This document shows, in pieces, positions 43,951 to 49,224 of a stretch of 49,224 nucleotides of DNA. The position numbers were made by a program, and so were the translations under genes. The stretch comes from Simkaniaceae bacterium (GTDB taxonomy: Bacteria > Chlamydiota > Chlamydiia > Chlamydiales > Simkaniaceae), in NCBI GenBank assembly GCA_030064985.1, contig JASJDV010000014.1, positions 1 through 49,224 on the forward strand, in the 5' to 3' direction. Below the pieces are notes generated by a model. That model saw nothing but the letters and a program-made list of their open reading frames with translations, was not told the origin of the DNA and did no database searches. Numbering within the stretch: the first letter of the stretch is position 1; every line of letters begins with the position of its first letter.

Positions 43951-44723
43951 TGTGACTCCATTTTTTCGCTAGTCATTTTAGTGAATAATTCTTTTGTGAG
44001 CTCCAAATAATCTGCTGCGGCCCGGCTCTTTGGTCTTGTCACAAAAACTGGTTTGCCATGGATGGAGGCCTCAGAAACAGCGATATCTCTTCGCACTTTT
44101 GTCTGCAAGAGTTTTCCAGGAAAAGTTTCTTCAACAACTTCTAAGAAGTCCTCGTTGTTTTTTCCGCGCGCATTCCAGAAAGAAAGAGCAACTCCTAAAA
44201 GATGAAAGGGATGTCGTTCTGAAATATAATGCATAAAATAAGAAAGACGTTGCAGTCCCTTGATACTGTAAAATTCAGGAGTTGCGCAGACGAGTGCATA
44301 ATCACAGGCGATCAAAGAAGATTCTGTGAGCCAACAAAGAGAGGGGGGGGTATCGATAATGGCAATATCATAGTCTAAGGGTTGAAGAATCTTTTTTAGC
44401 TTTTCGTGAGAGTAACGATCTGATGACAAAACACCTGTCATTTCAACTCTCTCAAGCCAAGTATCAGCAGGAATCAAATCAACCATAGGATGATCGGTAG
44501 GAGCAATGACCTCTTGAAGTGTTTTATTGTCTTGCAATACGGCGGCCATACTATCATGGCTATCAGGATCAAACCCGAACCCTGCAGTTAAGTTTGCTTG
44601 AGCATCAAAATCGATCATTAAGACCCGTTTACTGTGAAAACGGGCGAGAGCGGAACCAATGTTTAGTGCAATTGAAGTCTTTGCAGTTCCACCTTTAAAG
44701 CTACACACTGAAATCTTTTTCAT
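43926..44723 (-). CDS. parA: ParA/Soj-family partition ATPase
   Basis: A deviant Walker-type ATPase. KGGTAKTS is at residues 10-17, MIDFDAQANLTAGFG at about 36-50 and IDTPPSLCWLTESSL at about 123-137. Length 265 aa. No separate ParB is adjacent; the pGP6-D-like gene takes the partner position. The ATGA overlap with the thrS stop indicates coupling. Confidence 0.92.
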   Translation of the reverse strand: MKKISVCSFKGGTAKTSIALNIGSALARFHSKRVLMIDFDAQANLTAGFGFDPDSHDSMAAVLQDNKTLQEVIAPTDHPMVDLIPADTWLERVEMTGVLSSDRYSHEKLKKILQPLDYDIAIIDTPPSLCWLTESSLIACDYALVCATPEFYSIKGLQRLSYFMHYISERHPFHLLGVALSFWNARGKNNEDFLEVVEETFPGKLLQTKVRRDIAVSEASIHGKPVFVTRPKSRAAADYLELTKELFTKMTSEKMESQCLSSTLF

Positions 44724-46645
44724 GATTCCTCCTTTTGATAAAGGGATATCAGCCTGCGCTCTTCAGATTCGAGTCTACAATTTTTAAGGAAATCATCAAT
44801 GGAGATTTCGCCATGAACCACATTATCACGTGTTCTAAGGGCAATTGTTTTGTTTTCGGCTTCTCTATCTCCGACTGTCAGCATGTAATTCACCTGTTGA
44901 ATTTGTGCAGTGCGGACTCTTTTTCCAAGGGAGCCTTCAGAGGCATCACAATCACATGTAAAGCCAGCTTCTCGAATCTTTGCCATGACCTCTTTTGCAT
45001 AGGAAATGTGATCCTTTCCCACGGGAATCATGCGTATGGGAAGAGGGCTCATCCAAAAAGGAAATTTCCCTGCAAAGTGTTCAATAAGAATGCCTAAAAA
45101 TCGTTCGATAGATCCGAAGATGGCCCGATGAATCATGATCGGTCTTTTTAATGCGCCATCGCTGTCTTTGTATTCAAGCTTAAACTTTTCAGGAAGAGCC
45201 ATGTCGAGCTGAACTGTTCCACACTGCCAGCGACGACCAAGAGCATCATGGACATGAAGATCAATTTTAGGTCCGTAAAAAGCTCCATCGCCTTCATTGA
45301 TTTTATACGCTTTTTTCCCTTCATCCAGAGCTTCTTTAAGTCCGGCAGTTGTAACTTCCCAATCCTGATCAGTTCCAATCGATTTTTCGGGTCTTGTTGA
45401 AAGTTCAAAAGTATAATCTAAACCAAAGGTTTGATACATTTCTTTAACGAGTTCTAAAATCCCTAGAATTTCATCTTTAATTTGATTAGGTTTCATAAAT
45501 AAGTGCGCATCGTCTTGATGGAAACTTTGGACGCGGAAAAGGCCGTTCAAGGCTCCTGAAGGCTCTTTTCTATGAACATGACCAAACTCAGCAACGCGCA
45601 ACGGGAATTCTCTATAGCTATGAGAGCGAGTTTTAAAATGCAGCATACAGCCAGGACAGTTCATCGGTTTGATTGCGTAGGCCCGTTCCTCATCCATTTC
45701 TACCGTGAACATATTTTCATGGTAATGTTGCCAGTGTCCTGAAAGCTCCCAAAGCTCTTTTATCATGAGCTGTGGAGTTTTTATAATCTCATAGCCTGAT
45801 TTAAGATGTATTTCTTTCCAATAATCGACGAGATGATCCCAGACAGCCATTCCATTCGGATGAAGAAAAGGCATGGCTGGAGCTTCTTCTTTAAATGAGA
45901 ACAGGTCGAGTTTTGCACCCAAAACGCGGTGGTCTCTTTTTTTTGCTTCTTCTAAAAACTGTAAGTGATCCTGTAATTCTTTGCGGCTAGGAAAAGAAAT
46001 GCCATAAATCCGGGTAAGCCTTGCATTTTTTGCATTACCCCTCCAATAAGCACCTGAAGTTTTTAACACTTTGAACGCTTTGATTTTTCCAAGTGTTGGG
46101 AGGTGGGGCCCGCGACAAAGATCAAAAAATTCTCCTTGGCGATAGGCAGTGATAGAGCTTCCTTTGTCAAACCCTTCAATGAGTTCTTTTTTAAAAGGGT
46201 TTTTTCCAAATGTGTCAATGGCTTCTTTTTTTCCTGTGAAAGAAAAACATTCTGGCTTGAGTCCTTCTGCAAGAATTTTTTTACTTTCTTTTTCAATTTT
46301 GCCAAAATCTTCTTCAGAAACTTCTAAATGAGCAAAGTCGTAGTAAAAGCCTTTTTCAATCGGGGGGCCAATCGTTGGTTGGGCCTCAGGCCATAATCTT
46401 AAGACCGCTTGAGCTAAAACATGGGCTGAAGTGTGCCAAAAAACCTTTTTTCCCTCAGGCGAACTAAAGTCTAGGAGATGAACAGTATCTCCCTCTTTTA
46501 AGGGGGTGCTTAAATCGCGAAGCTTTCCATTAATCGATGCAGCTAGAGCTTGGTGGGGGGCGCGCTGGTTCATTTTATCGGCTAAATCTTTTGCTGAACT
46601 CTCCCTATCCAGTTCGAGCTCTTCCATTTCATATTTCACTTTCAT
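44720..46645 (-). CDS. thrS: Threonyl-tRNA synthetase
   Basis: ThrRS charges tRNA-Thr. The N-terminal TGS domain (1-60) is followed by the second additional (editing) domain with HTSAHVLAQAV (about 72-82), then class II catalytic core: KPMNCPGCMLHFKTRSHSYREFP motif region near 330 with the zinc-binding Cys, and FRVQSFHQDDAHLF. The C-terminal anticodon domain ends near 640. Length 641 aa. ATG 46645 is preferred over TTG 46651. It heads a long minus-strand gene run. Confidence 0.96.
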   Translation of the reverse strand: MKVKYEMEELELDRESSAKDLADKMNQRAPHQALAASINGKLRDLSTPLKEGDTVHLLDFSSPEGKKVFWHTSAHVLAQAVLRLWPEAQPTIGPPIEKGFYYDFAHLEVSEEDFGKIEKESKKILAEGLKPECFSFTGKKEAIDTFGKNPFKKELIEGFDKGSSITAYRQGEFFDLCRGPHLPTLGKIKAFKVLKTSGAYWRGNAKNARLTRIYGISFPSRKELQDHLQFLEEAKKRDHRVLGAKLDLFSFKEEAPAMPFLHPNGMAVWDHLVDYWKEIHLKSGYEIIKTPQLMIKELWELSGHWQHYHENMFTVEMDEERAYAIKPMNCPGCMLHFKTRSHSYREFPLRVAEFGHVHRKEPSGALNGLFRVQSFHQDDAHLFMKPNQIKDEILGILELVKEMYQTFGLDYTFELSTRPEKSIGTDQDWEVTTAGLKEALDEGKKAYKINEGDGAFYGPKIDLHVHDALGRRWQCGTVQLDMALPEKFKLEYKDSDGALKRPIMIHRAIFGSIERFLGILIEHFAGKFPFWMSPLPIRMIPVGKDHISYAKEVMAKIREAGFTCDCDASEGSLGKRVRTAQIQQVNYMLTVGDREAENKTIALRTRDNVVHGEISIDDFLKNCRLESEERRLISLYQKEES

Positions 46646-46827
46646 GCACAAAAACTGTCTGCCTTCTTGGAATTAAACACCAGTGTACAAGACGTTGCAA
46701 AAAAGAAAAAGAAATTGCTACAACTGTAAATGACTTTGTTCCTATGGAAGCGCACCTAACAAGAAGGGGGAAGAGTTTTATTTCGTTAGACCTCTTTAGC
46801 TTGCTTTGACAAAAATCTGTTGTGTTA

Positions 46828-48390
46828 CTAACTGTTTGCTGTTTCAGGAATCTCATCCTTGATATCGAGCTTTTCATGTCGCGCAGTGAGGCGGTTAAAT
46901 TGTCTTCCTAGGGATTTAGTGGCAACGATCCAGCTTAAAATTACGAGGAGTAGAAAGGCTCCAATAAAAGGAGTACTTAGGTTAATGCTTCCAAAGAGCA
47001 TGAGAAAGACACTGTGGATAATAGAGCCGCCCGTTTTTCCTAATCGAGAACCCACTCCATCAATCGCTGCTTTTCCTTTCAGCTTTGATTCAGGGCTGAG
47101 AGGAATGAAAGCAATCTCTTTTGTTGCATCAAAAAGGGTATACTTAAACCCTCGCGAGAACATATTTTGAAGAGTTCCGAATAAGATGGCAATAGTAAGA
47201 GGTGTCAAGCCAAAAGCGGCGCTGCAAGCAGTGAGAATGGGGTGATCATGTAAGAGAAGAACGCCAAAGAAAAAGGCTCCAGTGACTAAAAGAGCCACAG
47301 GAGTGATCAAAGCGCTAAAGGTCCAGTCCATTTTTCGAATCATATTCCCACTAATGAAAAAAGCGATGAAGGCAGACAGAAATCCAGTTGCTCTTAGAAC
47401 CTTTCCCATGTAAGTGTTGAAGTCATTAGGGTTAGGGTAAGCAATCCGGATTTGATCCTTCCAGATGATTTCAACCATATTCATTGCAAGATTGAATCCA
47501 ATCACAAGAACAGCAATGCACAGAAGATATTTTGATTTCGAAAGATAAGCAAAATTCTTGCGCATGCCCATGTTAATTTTTTGCCGCTGCTGTTGGTTCT
47601 TTGTTTGTTCTTCTTTCATTTTAGGATCGCGATTAATAACGTGGGTGTTATACCAGCGAAAGAGCCCGATGCAAAAGAGCCCTATAAAGACAACGATTGT
47701 TGTCACAAGACCCAAGCTTTGTCCCCAGGGATCCACCCCAAAAATAAAAGAGAGATCAAGAAGTTGCCCTGAAACAAGCATGGTAATATGTCCCGCAAAA
47801 ATCGCAGAAATATTGGCTCCGACGCCTAGGATTCCATAAATACGCTTCGCATCTTTGATCGTCATAATTTCATTTGCAAGTACCCAGAAGAGAACAGACA
47901 TGACTGCTGTTCCCCAAAGTTCTGCCATCACATAGAATAGGGTAAATGACCAGTAGCGAATCATTCCAATGAGTCCCCCAAATCCCCGGGGACAAATTTC
48001 TTCTAAATAGCTGCAGAATCCATGAGGATGGATGATGTCCCTGAGAGGATAAATAACAAAAGCGAAGAAAGCGAAGAAGGCTAAAAAGCTTCCAATCATG
48101 ATATAAAAGACTTTTTCTTGGCTAAATCGATTGAAGAGACGGGTAAAGAGGTAGGTCACAAGAAGAGCCATTGGGAGAATCGCCCAAATTTTAATGAAAG
48201 GAATCACAGCAGCTCCAGAATCATTGGCTGTAATGACAAGAGAATCTTTTGCTGCTTTCAGAAGGCTATAATTGAAGCAAATAAGAGCGTAAAGAATCAG
48301 CAGGGGAAGAAATTTTTTCATTTCCCAGTTATGAATCGGCCATAAGTACGAACGAATGCGACTCAATACGCCGCTACTTCCCGACGCCAT
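46828..48390 (-). CDS. tlc: ATP/ADP nucleotide transport protein (NTT family)
   Basis: This class of carrier exchanges host ATP for bacterial ADP (or imports other nucleotides) in the inner membrane of obligate intracellular bacteria. The 520-residue protein has 11-12 hydrophobic helices. Early motifs include PLLILYALICFNYSLLKAAK and DSLVITANDSGAAVIPFIK (about 30-70), characteristic of chlamydial and rickettsial NTT carriers. Which nucleotides it carries cannot be read here. It is a hallmark of Chlamydiae. The upstream gap 48391-48726 is 336 bases. Confidence 0.95.
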   Translation of the reverse strand: MASGSSGVLSRIRSYLWPIHNWEMKKFLPLLILYALICFNYSLLKAAKDSLVITANDSGAAVIPFIKIWAILPMALLVTYLFTRLFNRFSQEKVFYIMIGSFLAFFAFFAFVIYPLRDIIHPHGFCSYLEEICPRGFGGLIGMIRYWSFTLFYVMAELWGTAVMSVLFWVLANEIMTIKDAKRIYGILGVGANISAIFAGHITMLVSGQLLDLSFIFGVDPWGQSLGLVTTIVVFIGLFCIGLFRWYNTHVINRDPKMKEEQTKNQQQRQKINMGMRKNFAYLSKSKYLLCIAVLVIGFNLAMNMVEIIWKDQIRIAYPNPNDFNTYMGKVLRATGFLSAFIAFFISGNMIRKMDWTFSALITPVALLVTGAFFFGVLLLHDHPILTACSAAFGLTPLTIAILFGTLQNMFSRGFKYTLFDATKEIAFIPLSPESKLKGKAAIDGVGSRLGKTGGSIIHSVFLMLFGSINLSTPFIGAFLLLVILSWIVATKSLGRQFNRLTARHEKLDIKDEIPETANS

Positions 48391-48726
48391 ACAGCTCCTT
48401 AATCGTTCGAATCGTGTTTTTTTTAGATTGTAGGGGGTAACAGGATACTGTTTTACCTAATGAAGAAAAGAAAAACTTTTTATCAGAGGTAGAAGCTAGT
48501 AGCACGACTTGCCTCGCCTCAAAAGCTTTTTTAACATCTTATCCTGATCTGAAAGGTTGTTGCTATCCCTACTATTATAATAGGGAAGTGATATTTGACA
48601 ATCTGAATTATTTGTTTCTAAGAGATGTAGTTGCTAAAAAAAATTTATCATCTAATTTTAAAATTTTATGAACCTATCCAACTAAATCATTGATTCGGTA
48701 AAATATTTTTTAGCAGGAAATGCATA
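48391..48726. other. Non-coding stretch between the translocase and the IS remnant
   Basis: AT-rich and without a credible gene. The reverse-strand promoter of the translocase should be within the first 100 bases. An imperfect palindrome CCCTACTATTATAATAGGG is at about 48567-48585. The left end of the IS element should fall here but I cannot place its terminal repeat. Confidence 0.4.
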
Positions 48727-49224
48727 GTGGCGCAAGCATTTTTAGAGTCATCAGACAGACAGTGGTTTCTTATACAAGAACTTATGAATTGGACTCCACC
48801 TTTAGAGAAGGGTACCCCTGGAAGTGATGGGAGAAAAGGTCTGGAACTCGATACGGTATCGTCTTGCTTCATGGTTGTCGATGGAAAGACCTCCCTGTAA
48901 ACCCCAGTCGATATGTTCCTAGATCAACAGCTCATAAATGGCTCAAGCAACTGCAAGAAGCTGACATTTACGATCGGGTTTTGCGTGGTCTTTTATAAAA
49001 GGGTCTTGCAACGGGAAAAATAGCTAGGGGACAGATCGCCGTAGACACCTCTTTTTCCCCTGGCCCCAAGAGGAGGTGAAGAGGTTGAACATGGATACAA
49101 AGGGAAAGGGAGCCTTATTCATCTACTCGTTGATCGAAAAGGGATTCCTTTATGGATGACAAACACCTCTGCCAAAGGCGATGAGCGCCATCAAGTCTTG
49201 ATGATGCTCGATCAAATGGTTGTA
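48727..49224 (+). pseudogene. Decayed IS5-type transposase, cut by the window edge
   Basis: Pieces in different frames make up a DDE transposase of the IS5 type: SSDRQWFLIQELMNW (from about 48748), then [20 protein letters not shown] and [20 protein letters not shown] in a second frame, a DTSFSPGPKR segment (first catalytic Asp) and a third frame with GYKGKGSLIHLLVDRKGIPL (about 49101-49160) with the second Asp. At least two frameshifts and several stops separate them. It runs out of the window. Confidence 0.8.

Noticed and set aside
47558-47839. 93-codon plus-strand frame inside the ATP/ADP translocase
   Set aside because: Antisense shadow of a membrane-protein gene.
1-49224. CRISPR arrays, rRNA genes, prophage modules
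   Set aside because: No regular direct-repeat array, no rRNA-like sequence and no phage structural gene were seen.

Overview
The window is a chromosomal segment of a Chlamydiae-phylum bacterium, probably an environmental, chlamydia-like lineage (Simkania- or Rhabdochlamydia-like) rather than a Chlamydia species. The evidence is a chlamydial-type type III secretion cluster (sctJ, a gene in the sctK position, sctL, sctR, sctS, sctT), an NTT-type ATP/ADP translocase, a pGP6-D-like gene next to parA and thrS (an arrangement typical of chlamydiae), two MOMP-like porins, and a short type II secretion operon. Glucokinase, dTDP-rhamnose genes, a copper ATPase and CDP-glycerol-type polymerases point away from the reduced Chlamydiaceae. 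I infer the lineage from gene content only.

Layout. 1-53: start of a divergent minus-strand gene. 213-4572: tightly packed T3SS operon. 4857-6068: large MOMP-like porin ending at a strong terminator. 6164-11274: coiled-coil protein, mutY, P-type ATPase, an anchored helical protein and a small membrane protein; the last two converge on a terminator hairpin that overlaps both stop codons. 11513-18797: T2SS operon (conserved membrane protein, gspD, gspE, gspF, gspG, and a second pseudopilin whose start lacks ATG/GTG/TTG). 18973-22043 (minus): rmlC-rmlD-rmlB-kdsB sugar-nucleotide operon. 22287-24192 (minus): MFS transporter and ung. 24269-24343: tRNA-Pro(GGG). 24574-26110: glmU-like acyltransferase fold protein and ispA, overlapping recA tail to tail. 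27225-29623: glk and a RecD-like helicase. 29802-34342: sufBCDS. 34343-39307: accessory-looking stretch with a decayed Rpn/PDDEXK-type transposase, two copies of an ~80-bp repeat, a patatin lipoprotein, an MFS protein, a second MOMP-like porin and tRNA-Ala(GGC). 39308-46645 (minus): a long head-to-tail run thrS-parA-pGP6-like-orf-glycosyltransferase (frameshifted)-glycosyltransferase-two CDP-glycerol-type polymerases. 46828-48390 (minus): ATP/ADP translocase. 48727-49224: broken IS5-type transposase running off the right edge.

How it fits together. Most of the window serves the cell envelope and host interface of an intracellular bacterium: export (T3SS, T2SS), porins, surface polysaccharide precursors (CMP-Kdo, dTDP-rhamnose), glycerophosphate-type polymer transferases and nucleotide parasitism. 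The most notable points are (i) the surface-polymer gene group fused to the thrS-parA-pGP6 chlamydial core cluster, including a tandem glycosyltransferase pair of which one has a clear single-base frameshift, (ii) the hidden pseudopilin with an apparent CTG start, and (iii) the dispersed ~80-bp repeat.
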